Assembly (NCBI GenBank): GCA_021802985.1
Contig: JAJZQW010000009.1
Coordinates: 1-53,124, forward strand
Direction of reading: 5' to 3'
DNA: 53,124 nucleotides
Source of the DNA: Acidobacteriota bacterium
GTDB taxonomy: Bacteria > Acidobacteriota > Holophagae > Holophagales > Holophagaceae
Shown here: positions 7,691-16,875 of the stretch, piece after piece
Position numbering within the stretch: the stretch's first letter is position 1
Layout: every line of letters starts with the position of its first letter
Translations under genes and position numbers: made by a program
The notes under the pieces: generated by a model
The model's input: the letters and a program-made list of their open reading frames with translations, nothing else
Told to the model about the DNA's origin: nothing
Databases searched by the model: none

Positions 7691-9357
7691 CCCAGCCCTC
7701 CCTTGAGCATGGGCATCTCCACTATGAAGGTGCTCCCCACGCCCTTGCGGCTGGTGGCCGAGATCCTTCCGTTCATCAAACCCATGAAACGCTGGGAAAT
7801 GGCGAGCCCAAGCCCCGTGCCTCCGAAGCGTCGCGCGATGCCGCCATCGACCTGCTGGAAGGGTTTGAAGAGGCGCCCCAGTTCTTCCTCCGTCATGCCG
7901 ATCCCGGTGTCCTCGATCCGGACCCGCAGCCGGTCCCCATCCCGCTCGGCGTGGAGGCGGACCGAGCCCTGCTCGGTGAACTTCACGGCGTTGCCCACGA
8001 GGTTGATGAAGACCTGCCGAAGCCGGTCCCGGTCCGCCATCACCCGAATATCAAGGCCCGGATTCTCGAACGCCAGCGAGATCGGATGGCCGTGGATCAG
8101 CCCCATGGCCATCGCCTTCACCTCATCCAGGAGTTGCAGGGGATCCACGGCTTCCAGTTCCAGTTCCATCTTGCCAGCCTCGATCTTCGACAGATCCAGG
8201 ATGGAATCGATGAGGCCCAGCAGCGACTTCCCGTTCTGGTAGATGATCTGGAGATCCTCCCGGGCTTCCTGGGGCAGCCGCCCCGAGGGATCCTGCATGA
8301 GCATCCCCGAGAATCCGATGATGGCGTTCAGGGGCGTCCGCAGCTCGTGGCTCATGTTCGCCAGGAACTCGTCCTTGAGGAGGTCCACCTCCTTCAGCCG
8401 CTGGTAGCTGGTGAGGAGGCTCTCGTTCAGGTCCTGCAGCTCCCGGGTCTTCTCCCGCACTTTCTCCTCGAGGGTGCTGGCCCAGGCCTTGAGCTCCACC
8501 CGGCTCTGCTCCAGCCCCCGGGTGCGCTCGTGCACCAGCTGCTCCAGGTTCGCCCGGATCTCCTCCAGCTCCCAGATGGTCTCCATGAGCTGTCGGGTGC
8601 GCTCCTGGACGCGGTATTCCAGCAGCCGGTTCTGACGCTCGATTTCATCCCGGGAGACCCTGAGCTTGTCGGTCATCACCCCGAACGAGTGGCTGAGATC
8701 CTGGATCTCGTCCCGGGTATTCACCTGCACCGAAACGGCCTCCAGGTTCCCCTGGGCCACCTTCTGGGCCGCCTCGGTGAGCTGGATCACCGGCCGGAGG
8801 TAGCGGTTGGACAGGAACACGGCCGCGGCGATGCCCAGGATGAGGGTCACCAACCCCACCATGAGGCTGGCCCGGATGTTGTCACGCACCGCCCGCTGGG
8901 TCCCCTCCGTGGTGAACCCGATCACCAGGGTTCCGACCTGGTCGGCCCGGGGTTCCTCGTAGAAGACCGGCGCCACGGCCACCAGCATCCCTTCCGTCCG
9001 CCGGTTGTAGGTCCGCGAAACCCCGTCCTTCAATACGTAAGACGAGGCCCATTCAGGGGTCGTCGGGGTGCTGTCCAGGGAGGCGCCATCCGCCCCGAAG
9101 ACCGCGCTGAACCGGAAGGACGGAATGTTCTGGACGCCCTGGAGCACCTTCGTAATGTCCCGCGAATTGTTGGCGCTCACCGCAGGGCCCACGGCGTAGC
9201 TGGCCGTCTCCGCCACCTGGCGCGCGCTCATCTCGGCCTGGGAGAGGATCTGCCGTTCCACCCACCGGGGGTAGTACAGCAGGTTGAAGGTGATGAAGGA
9301 CAGGACCAGCATGCTGATGACAGCACTCAGCTTGGTCTTGATGGAGAGACGGTACAT
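7687..9357 (-). CDS. Membrane sensor histidine kinase (HAMP, HisKA, HATPase)
   Basis: A 556-aa sensor kinase. TM1 is at about 8-28, a periplasmic sensing domain at 30-160 and TM2 at about 163-183. HAMP spans 184-236, a long coiled coil 237-328, HisKA has phospho-acceptor His337 in NMSHELRTPLN, and the HATPase has an N-box NLVGNAVKF, G1 DTGIGM and G2 GGTGLGLAIS. All catalytic boxes are intact. It lies 42 nt after the chemoreceptor gene and overlaps the following receiver protein, so it probably forms a two-component pair with it. The signal is unknown. The ribosome-binding site is weak. Confidence 0.93.
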   Translation of the reverse strand: MYRLSIKTKLSAVISMLVLSFITFNLLYYPRWVERQILSQAEMSARQVAETASYAVGPAVSANNSRDITKVLQGVQNIPSFRFSAVFGADGASLDSTPTTPEWASSYVLKDGVSRTYNRRTEGMLVAVAPVFYEEPRADQVGTLVIGFTTEGTQRAVRDNIRASLMVGLVTLILGIAAAVFLSNRYLRPVIQLTEAAQKVAQGNLEAVSVQVNTRDEIQDLSHSFGVMTDKLRVSRDEIERQNRLLEYRVQERTRQLMETIWELEEIRANLEQLVHERTRGLEQSRVELKAWASTLEEKVREKTRELQDLNESLLTSYQRLKEVDLLKDEFLANMSHELRTPLNAIIGFSGMLMQDPSGRLPQEAREDLQIIYQNGKSLLGLIDSILDLSKIEAGKMELELEAVDPLQLLDEVKAMAMGLIHGHPISLAFENPGLDIRVMADRDRLRQVFINLVGNAVKFTEQGSVRLHAERDGDRLRVRIEDTGIGMTEEELGRLFKPFQQVDGGIARRFGGTGLGLAISQRFMGLMNGRISATSRKGVGSTFIVEMPMLKGGLG

Positions 9358-9399
9358 GCGGCGCCCGGGAAACAGGCTCTAGGCTAGCAGCCTGCCGCC

Positions 9400-11949
9400 T
9401 CAGAGCTTGAAGAGGTTCACCTCGCGATTGAGCATGTGCACCTGCACGCTCAGCTGCTCCACATAGCCGCTGGAATCCTCGATGGCCCGCTCGCTCTCCA
9501 CGGCCTTCCCCAGGACCTGGTTCATGGTCTCCTTCAGGGAAAGGACGTGCTCCTCCTGCTTGGCCAGGATCTCGTGAAGGTTCGAGGCCAGGGTCCGGAC
9601 CTGTTCGGTGGCCTTGGCGATCTCCTCGCTGCCGCTGCTCTGTTCCTTGGTGGAGTCCCGGACCACGCTGGTGGCCTCTTGGACGTTCATGGCGAGGGAC
9701 AGGATGTAGTTGCTGGTCTGCTGCTGTTCCTCGATGACCGACCGGATGGTCTCGACCTGGGTATGGATGTTGCGGTTGGCCTCGTGGATGAGGGCGGCCT
9801 GACCGGCCTGCTGGAGTGTCTCGCTGAGGATGCTCTCCACGACGCTGTTGGTCTCGCTGACGGATTCCAGGATGGCCTGGAGGGCCACCTCGCTCTGCCC
9901 CACGGATTCCGAGCCGTCCCGGACCGCGTCGAGCCCCAGTTCCACCTGCTGATAGGCCTTGCGGATCTCCGATTGCAGGGTCCCGATGATCTGCTGGATG
10001 TCCCGGGTGGACCGTCCGGTCTGCTCGGAGAGCAGCTTGATCTCGTCGGCCACCACCGAGAATCCCTTGGACTGGCCCTCACCGCCGGTCCCCCCCTGGG
10101 CGGCGATGATGGCCGCATTGAGGGCGAGCATGTTGGTCTGGTGGGTATGCTCCCCGATGTAGTCCAGGATCTTGGCGATGTCGGCACCCAGTTGCAGCAG
10201 GGTCCGGGTGGTGCCATGGAAGTCCTGCACCACGCGTTCGATGACCTGCATCTTCTCCCGGTTCCGGGCCACCAGCTCCATCCCGCGCGCCGCGTTGTGG
10301 ATCACCTTCTTGGCGTACCGCTGGGCGATCTTCACGCTGTCATCGATGGCGGAGGTGCTCTGTTCGAGGTTCTCCGCGAACTCCTTGGTGTGCTCGGCGT
10401 GGCTCGCCAGGTGGTCCACGTTCTTGCCGACGTTCTTGATGGCCGAGTCGAAGTCCCGGATGGCCGAGGTGATGCCCTCCACCACCATCAGCAGCTCATC
10501 CATGCTCTGGTTGATCTGCTGCACGGTGGCGGCCATCTCGACGATGGTGGCATTGGTGCTCTCCGAGGCCAGGCTCAGCTCCATGGAACTGGCGCTGATG
10601 CCGATGGAGGTCTCGGACAGTTCGTTGATCTCCTCGTGGAAGACCTCGATCAGCTCCCGCTGGCCCTGGCTGGACTGGCGGACGCCATCGCCGGATTCGC
10701 GGATGGCCGCGGCCGCCTTGGCCAGGTCCCGGCTGACCGTGCGGATCTGGACCACCATGCCCCGTAGGCTGGCTGCCATCCTGCCGAAACCCTGGGACAG
10801 CACTTCCACTTCGTCATCGCTGTAGACCGCCTCCAGGTCGTCGATGCGCCCCTCCCCGACCCGCTGGGCATTGCGGCTGAGGAGGAGGATGGGCTGCTGG
10901 ACATCCCGCAGGATGAGCCGGATGAGGTAGGTGAAGAAGAGCGCACCGCCGATCAGCAGGACGATGTTCGGGCGGAGGGCCCTCCAGACGGCGTCGGCGT
11001 ACTCCCGTTCCGGGATCACGGCCCTCAGCTCAGAGCCGTCCGGGAGAGGCTGCACCACGAGGATGTCGCCGGCCCCGGCGACCCGGAGGCGGGACCCGAG
11101 CAGCGCACCCCCCTTGGACTCCGGAAGTTTCAGGGAGACGCCGCCGCCAGCTCCCAGTTTCAGGGTGCCGAGGAAGGCCGTCATGTCCTCCTGCGTGGTG
11201 TTCATCTCCTGGACAAACGCCACGGAATCCGCCAGGTTGGCCAGCTCGTTGCTGGCGTAGCTGGCCACCTTCGTCCGGATGGACGACTGGAGGGTCAGCC
11301 CCGATACGAGGATGGATAGCAGCAGCACCCCCAGCATGATGCCGAGCACACCGAAACCGAACTTGGCCCGGAGGCTGGCCCGGAACCGCGAGTAGGACTC
11401 ACTGAAGCCGGGCTCGTTCGCCAGGAGGCGAAAGACCTGCATGAGGTTCTGCTTGGCCACGAAGTAGTGGGCGATCGAACCCATCATGCCCAGCACCAGG
11501 AACATGCCCATGGTGGCGAAACTGATCCAGAGGCTCTGCTGGAGGTAGAGCTTCAGCCAGAGGTAGGTGATACCGGCCAGGAAGGTCCCGATGTAGAGGG
11601 TGAGCATGGAGGTGGTCTGGGGAAACCGCGTCAGGGGACGGTAGAGATCGGGCCCGAGGACCCGGTTCCGAAGGATCCGTCCGAAGGATTCCAGATGGAG
11701 GAGGGAGATCCCGAAGCAGGCCGCCAGGATGAGGATCGACCAGGCCATGCCGCCCAGGGTGAAGTTGAACCCCGGGGGGGCGGAGTAATAGAAGAGGCAC
11801 CCGGCCACCAGGAAGACCGCGCACCAGACCAGGATGGCGGCGACACGGGAGCGTCCGAGGACCACTCGCAAGGTCTCCGGATCTAGACGAACAGACGTTC
11901 CTGCCTTGAACTCAGGCCGGGGTCCAGAAGTGGAATCGGGCTGCACCAT
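9400..11949 (-). CDS. Methyl-accepting chemotaxis protein with six predicted TM segments
   Basis: An 849-aa chemoreceptor. Predicted TM segments are at about 36-57, 66-86, 114-134, 141-163, 197-219 and 328-347, leaving a periplasmic segment only between the last two (about 220-327). A HAMP-like region follows (348-400), then a long cytoplasmic four-helix-bundle half (400-849). The hairpin tip, QTNMLALNAAI at 604-614, is followed by IAAQGGTGGEGQSKGF, about four residues longer than the usual AxAGExGxGF pattern. The start overlaps the rsmD 3' end by 38 nt; an alternative start further in cannot be excluded. cheW and cheA lie upstream in the same direction, so it probably signals to that kinase. 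Confidence 0.92.
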   Translation of the reverse strand: MVQPDSTSGPRPEFKAGTSVRLDPETLRVVLGRSRVAAILVWCAVFLVAGCLFYYSAPPGFNFTLGGMAWSILILAACFGISLLHLESFGRILRNRVLGPDLYRPLTRFPQTTSMLTLYIGTFLAGITYLWLKLYLQQSLWISFATMGMFLVLGMMGSIAHYFVAKQNLMQVFRLLANEPGFSESYSRFRASLRAKFGFGVLGIMLGVLLLSILVSGLTLQSSIRTKVASYASNELANLADSVAFVQEMNTTQEDMTAFLGTLKLGAGGGVSLKLPESKGGALLGSRLRVAGAGDILVVQPLPDGSELRAVIPEREYADAVWRALRPNIVLLIGGALFFTYLIRLILRDVQQPILLLSRNAQRVGEGRIDDLEAVYSDDEVEVLSQGFGRMAASLRGMVVQIRTVSRDLAKAAAAIRESGDGVRQSSQGQRELIEVFHEEINELSETSIGISASSMELSLASESTNATIVEMAATVQQINQSMDELLMVVEGITSAIRDFDSAIKNVGKNVDHLASHAEHTKEFAENLEQSTSAIDDSVKIAQRYAKKVIHNAARGMELVARNREKMQVIERVVQDFHGTTRTLLQLGADIAKILDYIGEHTHQTNMLALNAAIIAAQGGTGGEGQSKGFSVVADEIKLLSEQTGRSTRDIQQIIGTLQSEIRKAYQQVELGLDAVRDGSESVGQSEVALQAILESVSETNSVVESILSETLQQAGQAALIHEANRNIHTQVETIRSVIEEQQQTSNYILSLAMNVQEATSVVRDSTKEQSSGSEEIAKATEQVRTLASNLHEILAKQEEHVLSLKETMNQVLGKAVESERAIEDSSGYVEQLSVQVHMLNREVNLFKL

Positions 11950-12442
11950 ACTCGCGTGTTTCGGCCAGTTGCCAACCGGGCTGTAATTCCAGCGCCGTCT
12001 TCCGGTCCGATTCGAAAACGAGGATCCCCTCCGGGGCGATCCAGGATCGCATCCGGCCCGCCAGCGTCGCCCACATTCCGGCGCCCCGGTCGTAGGGCGG
12101 GTCGAGAAAGATCACCGCTTGGCCCCTGAAGGCCCCGGGCTCCAACGACAGGAGATCCTTGTGCAGGAGGGTCAGGGGTGTCCCCTCCGCATTCCGGCGG
12201 AGGCAGGACCAGCCAGGCTCGGATTCTTCCAGGCAGGCCACCGGCCCGTAACCCCGGGAGAGGGCCTCCAGCCCCACGGCGCCCGTGCCCGCGCAGAGGT
12301 CCAGGAAGGGCCCCTGCGGCCAGCGCTGGAGGATGGAGAACAGGGCCTCCCGGGCCCGATCCGAGGTCGGACGCACCCGAAGGTCCCCCGCGGGCGGCGC
12401 CGAAAGCCTCCGCCCCTTGAGCGTTCCCGCGATGATGCGCAT
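11912..12442 (-). CDS. rsmD: 16S rRNA (guanine(966)-N2)-methyltransferase
   Basis: A 176-aa RsmD-family SAM methyltransferase that modifies G966 of 16S rRNA during 30S assembly. It begins MRIIAGTLKGR, carries the RVRPTSDRAREALFSIL block (23-39), the SAM-binding motif FLDLCAGTGAVGLEAL (47-62) and the catalytic DPPY at 114-117. The length is typical. The ATG is 14 nt after the fabH stop. In many bacteria rsmD neighbours coaD; here it sits between fabH and a chemoreceptor. Confidence 0.95.
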   Translation of the reverse strand: MRIIAGTLKGRRLSAPPAGDLRVRPTSDRAREALFSILQRWPQGPFLDLCAGTGAVGLEALSRGYGPVACLEESEPGWSCLRRNAEGTPLTLLHKDLLSLEPGAFRGQAVIFLDPPYDRGAGMWATLAGRMRSWIAPEGILVFESDRKTALELQPGWQLAETREYGAARFHFWTPA

Positions 12443-12456
12443 CGGTGACGAAGGCC

Positions 12457-13458
12457 TCAGTAGGCCCAGCGCAGGAGGGTGGAGCCCCAGGTGAACCCGG
12501 CCCCGAAGGCGGACAGGATCACCAGGTCGCCCTTGGCCACCCGCTTCTCCTCGACGGCCTGGTGGAGGGCCGTGGGGATGGTCGCCGTGGTGGTATTGGC
12601 GTACCGGTCGATGTTCACCATCATGCGGGCGGGATCCAACTCCAGCCGCTTGGCGGCGGCATCCATGATGCGGATGTTGGCCTGGTGGGGGACGAACAGC
12701 TTCAAATCCTCGCCCTTGAACCCGTTCCGGTCCATGAGCAGACGGCTGTTGTCGGCCATCTCCCTTACGGCGTTCTTGAAGACCTCGCTGCCGGCCTGGT
12801 GGATGGTGTGTTCCTTGTTCGCCACGGTCTCGGCCGAGGCCGGTTTCAGGGATCCCCCGGCGGGCATGTAGAGGTAACAGGCCCCGGTGCCGTCCACCCG
12901 GTGCTCGAAGTCCAGGATTCCTAGCCCCTCCTCGACCTGTTCGACGATGACCGCCCCGGCCCCATCCCCGAACAGGACCGCCGTGGTCCGGTCCTCTTTG
13001 TTGATGATGGTCGACATGATGTCCACGCCCACCACCGCCGCCTTCTTGATTCCGCCGGCCGCCACCAGGCTGCAGGCCGTGGTCAGCGCATACAGAAATC
13101 CGGAACAGGCCGCGTTCAGATCGAACCCGAACGCATTGGAGGCGCCGACCATGTCCTGGATGCGGCAGGACGTGGCCGGGAAGATGGTGTCGGGCGTGAC
13201 GGTGGCGACCACGATGAGGTCCAGCTCGGAGGCCTTCATGCCGCGGTTCTCGAGGGCCTGCTTCAGGGCCGGGGCCCCCAGTTGGGAGGCGCCGGTGCCA
13301 GGTTCGACCCAATGCCGCTCGCGGATGCCGGTCCGGGTCCTGATCCACTCGTCGTTCGTGTCCAGGATCTTGGACAAGTCGTCGTTGGTGACCACCCGGG
13401 GAGGGAAACACTGCCCGGTGGCGGTGATTCCCACGGGGGCGACAAGGCGATGGTTCAA
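12457..13458 (-). CDS. fabH: 3-oxoacyl-ACP synthase III (KAS III)
   Basis: A 333-aa enzyme starting fatty acid synthesis by condensing an acyl-CoA with malonyl-ACP. The catalytic triad is visible: Cys118 in NAACSGF, His258 in VPHQAN and Asn288 in RYANTTT. The start is TTG with GGAGG 5 nt upstream. It lies 49 nt after cheW and 14 nt before rsmD. No other fab genes are adjacent, so the usual plsX-fabH-fabD-fabG cluster is absent here. Confidence 0.96.
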   Translation of the reverse strand: MNHRLVAPVGITATGQCFPPRVVTNDDLSKILDTNDEWIRTRTGIRERHWVEPGTGASQLGAPALKQALENRGMKASELDLIVVATVTPDTIFPATSCRIQDMVGASNAFGFDLNAACSGFLYALTTACSLVAAGGIKKAAVVGVDIMSTIINKEDRTTAVLFGDGAGAVIVEQVEEGLGILDFEHRVDGTGACYLYMPAGGSLKPASAETVANKEHTIHQAGSEVFKNAVREMADNSRLLMDRNGFKGEDLKLFVPHQANIRIMDAAAKRLELDPARMMVNIDRYANTTTATIPTALHQAVEEKRVAKGDLVILSAFGAGFTWGSTLLRWAY

Positions 13459-13507
13459 TGGAGCCTCCGGCAGAGAACAGCCATCATCGCATGGATGCGC
13501 CGCCGGG

Positions 13508-13942
13508 TCAGCGCTCGGTCCGGCGGTGGTGCAGCCAGTCGATCAGCTTGTCGGGGTCCAGGAGCGGCAAGGTGGAGCCCTCGAACGTACAGATGGCGGA
13601 CAGGAAGGGCGCCCACGGATCATCTCCGGAGGGGTCGATCCGCACACCTTCGTGGCCCGCCTCCAGGGCGCCGGAGAGGAATTCCAGGGGCAGGGCCAGG
13701 CGGCGTTTGAGGACCGCCAGGGTTGTGGCCTCGGCCAGACTTTGTTCCCACCCCGGCAGGGCCACCCAGTCGAGCACGGGAAGGAATTCCCCCTGGTAGA
13801 GGATCACCCCGGCGATGCCCGGCAAGGGGCCTGGCAATGGCGTGACGGGAACCGCAGGCAGCATCTCGATCAGGTCGGAGGCGTTCAACAGGAGATCCCG
13901 GCCAGCGGCCCGCCCCAGAATGAGGACGCCCCCCTCAGACAT
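13508..13942 (-). CDS. CheW-like coupling protein
   Basis: A 144-aa protein with a single CheW-like domain, able to bridge a chemoreceptor and CheA. Visible features are the hydrophobic LLLNASDLIEML segment and the IAGVILYQGEFLPVLDW block, matching the CheW core pattern of a G..nlrG..i.v.dl type. It overlaps the cheA 3' end by 8 nt, implying coupled translation. Residues 80-125 are less conserved than in classical CheW. It could instead act as a CheV-like adaptor, but no receiver domain is present. Confidence 0.85.
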   Translation of the reverse strand: MSEGGVLILGRAAGRDLLLNASDLIEMLPAVPVTPLPGPLPGIAGVILYQGEFLPVLDWVALPGWEQSLAEATTLAVLKRRLALPLEFLSGALEAGHEGVRIDPSGDDPWAPFLSAICTFEGSTLPLLDPDKLIDWLHHRRTER

Positions 13943-15965
13943 GGGCGACCCGCCGCATGAGACTGTCCATGGCCAGGCCCAGCACGACCTCAGGATCGAG
14001 CACCCAGAGGATGCCCTCCTCCTGGAGACTGCCGCCCATGATCCCGGGAATCTGAGCCAGTTCGGGAAGGCTCCGGAGCAGGATCTCCGCCCGGCCCTGC
14101 ACCTCATCCACGCCGAGAGCGATCTCCAGGCTGGCCCCGGCGGTCCCGCCGGGCTGGCTGAGGACCACAAAGGCCCGCTGCCCTTCCGGCGGGTCCCCCT
14201 GCCCCAGGCAGACCTGGAGGGACTCGAAGGGGATCTCCAGGCCCAGGACCTTGACCTTGTCCCCACCGTGGTAGACCTCCCGTCCCACCTGAACCCGCAG
14301 CACGTTGCCCAGGGGGATGCCGAAGGTCTGTCCGCGGCTCCGCACTTTCAGGCAGCCCACCACGACCCGTGAGAGGGGGAGCGTGAGCCGGACGAGGCTG
14401 CCGCGCTTCCATTCGCTGGACAGCAGGATCTCCCCTCCCAGGGTCTCGATTTCCGCTCGCACGACATCCATCCCCACGCCCCGGCCCGAGATCTGGGAGG
14501 CCCGGTCCAGGGTGGAGAAGCCGGGTTCCAGGGCCAGGCGGTGGAGGCGCTCCGGCGAGGCGGAAAGGCCGGGCTGCAACAGGCCCATGGCCAATCCCTT
14601 CTCTTCCATCCTCGCCAGATCGAACCCCCGGCCGTCATCCCGGATGTCGAACCGGATGCTGCGTCCCCGCTGGGAGGCACTGATCCGGAGACTGCCCGCT
14701 TCAGCCTTGCCCAGGGCGCGGCGCTCCTCAGGCGTCTCCAGGCCGTGGTCCAGGGCGTTGCGGACCAGGTGGAGGAAGGGCTCGCCCAGCCGGCCCACGA
14801 TCCCCCGTTCCATTTCCAGATCCCCGCCCTGGAGCGTCAGCCGCACGGGCTTGCCCATGTCCCGACTCAAGGTGCGCACCATGGGCTCGATGCGGGAGAA
14901 GAGGGTGTCCACCTTCACCATCCGCATCTGGAGGAGGGCCTTCTGCACGTTGAGCAGTCCGGCCTCCATCTCGCCCAGGATCTCCAGGGGCGCCTCGGTC
15001 TTGTCGCCGCCCCAGCCGCGCAGGAGGCCGCTCACCGAGTCCCGGAGCTGCGCCACGGACATGAGACGGGCCTCCAGGGCCTCGACCCGCTGGGCTGGCA
15101 GCCGGAGGATCTCGGATTCCTGGGAAACAGGGGTGGTCGGGGCCTCGGGCTCGGGTTCGACAGGAAGGGGGGACGACTCCAGTTCTGCCGGGACCTCGGC
15201 CCGAAGGCTCTGGGGCACTCGGACGGGATCGGCCAGCAGCCGGGCCTCCAGGATCTCTCCGGGCTCCGCGGCCAGAACCTCCAGGTCAAGGGAGGCCCCG
15301 GCGATCAGGATCATGAAGGCCAGCCCCTCCCGGTCCTCGGGGACCTCCCAGGGCAGGGTCGAGATGATCTCCCCCTGGTGGGCCAATCCGTCGCTGAACC
15401 GCCTCAGACGGCCATCGAAGGTGGCGAAGTCCAGGCAGACCACCAGACCATGGATGGGGATGCCATCCATCAGGGCGCTGGTGACCCGGGTGCGCTCGTA
15501 GTCCGACAGGGCCTTCAGGGGCTCGGCCGGAAGATCCAGGAGGGCGCTCAGATCCTGGCTCTCACCGGAGAGCGGCCGGGCCAGGGCCTCCAGTTCCCCC
15601 AGTTCCCGCCGCAGCCCGTGCAGGTAGTCCTCCGGCTCGGGGCGGCCCCGTTTCAGGCCCTCCAGGCCCGCCTCCAGAGCCTGCATGCCGGCCTCGAGGG
15701 TCTCGGCCAGGGAATCCGTGGAGCGCAGCCGCCCCTTCCGCATCAGGTCGAAGATGTCCTCCATGCGGTGGGCCGATCGGCTGAAACTGGGAAACCCCAG
15801 CATCCCCGCCATCCCCTTCAGGGTGTGGGTGGTCCGGAAGAGGGCATTCACCGAGGCCTGGACCACGTAGGCGGGCTGGCTTTCCTTCAGGGAGGCGAGG
15901 GTCTGCCGCGCCTGCGCGAACAGGTCCTCGCATTCCGCCCATACGTCCTCGAAGGGTTGGTCCAA
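13935..15965 (-). CDS. cheA: Chemotaxis histidine kinase CheA
   Basis: A 676-aa CheA-type kinase. The P1 HPt domain (about 1-110) has phospho-acceptor His47 in THTLKGMAGM. A variable middle region (about 130-290) replaces an obvious P2 domain. The dimerisation helices and HATPase follow, with N-box LVRNALDHGLE, G1 DDGRGFD and G2 GRGVGMDVV. The C-terminal P5 CheW-like domain starts near GCLKVRSRGQTFGIPL. The start is TTG with GGGAG 5 nt upstream. The gene begins the minus-strand cheA-cheW-fabH-rsmD-MCP block. No cheY, cheR or cheB is seen nearby, so this may be a non-flagellar or dispersed chemosensory system. Confidence 0.93.
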   Translation of the reverse strand: MDQPFEDVWAECEDLFAQARQTLASLKESQPAYVVQASVNALFRTTHTLKGMAGMLGFPSFSRSAHRMEDIFDLMRKGRLRSTDSLAETLEAGMQALEAGLEGLKRGRPEPEDYLHGLRRELGELEALARPLSGESQDLSALLDLPAEPLKALSDYERTRVTSALMDGIPIHGLVVCLDFATFDGRLRRFSDGLAHQGEIISTLPWEVPEDREGLAFMILIAGASLDLEVLAAEPGEILEARLLADPVRVPQSLRAEVPAELESSPLPVEPEPEAPTTPVSQESEILRLPAQRVEALEARLMSVAQLRDSVSGLLRGWGGDKTEAPLEILGEMEAGLLNVQKALLQMRMVKVDTLFSRIEPMVRTLSRDMGKPVRLTLQGGDLEMERGIVGRLGEPFLHLVRNALDHGLETPEERRALGKAEAGSLRISASQRGRSIRFDIRDDGRGFDLARMEEKGLAMGLLQPGLSASPERLHRLALEPGFSTLDRASQISGRGVGMDVVRAEIETLGGEILLSSEWKRGSLVRLTLPLSRVVVGCLKVRSRGQTFGIPLGNVLRVQVGREVYHGGDKVKVLGLEIPFESLQVCLGQGDPPEGQRAFVVLSQPGGTAGASLEIALGVDEVQGRAEILLRSLPELAQIPGIMGGSLQEEGILWVLDPEVVLGLAMDSLMRRVAHV

Positions 15966-16023
15966 GCGCGCTCCCGATGCCGACCCTTCGGCAGGCGGGC
16001 GCCGGGGCCTGAGTTCGAGCGGC

Positions 16024-16029
16024 TAGACT
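16024..16029 (+). promoter_or_regulatory. Candidate -10 element of kdsB (leaderless)
   Basis: TAGACT followed by exactly 6 nt (GGCCCC) and the kdsB ATG. No Shine-Dalgarno sequence fits in that space. This geometry puts the transcription start at or next to the A of ATG, so a leaderless mRNA is likely. No clear -35 is present. Confidence 0.55.
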
Positions 16030-16035
16030 GGCCCC

Positions 16036-16833
16036 ATGCGCACCCTCGCCGTCCTCCCCTCCCGCTTCCAGGCCACCCGGTTCCCCGGGAAGCCCCTGGC
16101 CCCCATCGCCGGAAAGCCCATGATCCAGTGGGTCTTCGAGGCCGCCCGCCGGGCCCCCGGCGTAGACCGGGTGGTCGTGGCCACGGATGATGCCCGCATC
16201 GCCGAGGCCGTTCGCGGATTCGGGGGCGAGGCCGTCATGACCGACCCCGCCCTGCCCTCCGGCACCGACCGCACCGCCGCCGCCCTGGACGCCCTGCTTC
16301 AGTCCGGCGCCGAGTCGTTTGATTGCATTCTCAACATCCAGGGCGACGAACCGGCCATGCACCCTGAGACCATCGCGGCTGTGGTGGCCCTCATGCGCGA
16401 CCAGCCGGATCTGCCGATGGGCACGGCCGCCTGCCCCTTCGCCAACCCCGACGAGCTCTTCAACCCCAACGCGGTGAAGGTGGTGACCAACGACCACCAC
16501 CGGGCCCTCTACTTCAGCCGCAGCCCCATTCCCTACCTGCGCAACTCCGCGATCTTCGAACCGGATTTCCGGCCCTGGATGCAGCCGGAGCAGCTGGCCC
16601 ACTTCAAGCGCCACCTGGGCCTCTACGCTTACCGGCCCGACACGCTGAAGGCCTTCACCCGCCTCGCCCCCCACCCCCTGGAACAATTGGAAATGCTAGA
16701 ACAGCTCCGCGCCCTGGCGGCCGGCATCCCCATCGGCGTGGCGGACACGCCCTACCTGAGCCTGGGCGTGGACGTGCCTGCAGATGTGCCCGCGGCCGAG
16801 GCCCTCCTTCGGGAGCGCGGCCTGGCGGGGTAG
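16036..16833 (+). CDS. kdsB: 3-deoxy-manno-octulosonate cytidylyltransferase
   Basis: A 265-aa enzyme activating Kdo as CMP-Kdo for attachment to lipid A. Nucleotide-binding N-terminus AVLPSRFQATRFPGKPL (5-21), VVVATDD, PSGTDR and the metal-binding NIQGDEP block are all present, followed by NAVKVV and SRSPIPY. The length is normal. It is divergent from cheA, 70 nt away, and appears to be expressed from a promoter only 6 nt upstream. The TAG stop codon itself begins the TAGACT element proposed for trxB. Confidence 0.96.
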   Translation: MRTLAVLPSRFQATRFPGKPLAPIAGKPMIQWVFEAARRAPGVDRVVVATDDARIAEAVRGFGGEAVMTDPALPSGTDRTAAALDALLQSGAESFDCILNIQGDEPAMHPETIAAVVALMRDQPDLPMGTAACPFANPDELFNPNAVKVVTNDHHRALYFSRSPIPYLRNSAIFEPDFRPWMQPEQLAHFKRHLGLYAYRPDTLKAFTRLAPHPLEQLEMLEQLRALAAGIPIGVADTPYLSLGVDVPADVPAAEALLRERGLAG

Positions 16834-16836
16834 ACT
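16831..16836 (+). promoter_or_regulatory. Candidate -10 element of trxB-alr
   Basis: TAGACTGGG in which TAG is the kdsB stop codon. TTCGGG lies exactly 17 nt upstream as a partial -35. It stands 39 nt before the trxB GTG, leaving room for a short leader with an AGGAG ribosome-binding site at 16866-16870. Confidence 0.45.
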
Positions 16837-16875
16837 GGGCGCGGGCCGGAGGCCCGTTCCCAGCCAGGAGTCGTC

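Noticed and set aside
11912..13411. A 499-codon frame covering rsmD and running into fabH
   Set aside because: Only its last 176 codons encode RsmD; the part before ATG 12442 is a shadow of fabH. The same correction was made for lptD (start 22730), cheW (13942), alr (17841), the DUF47 gene (32471) and others.
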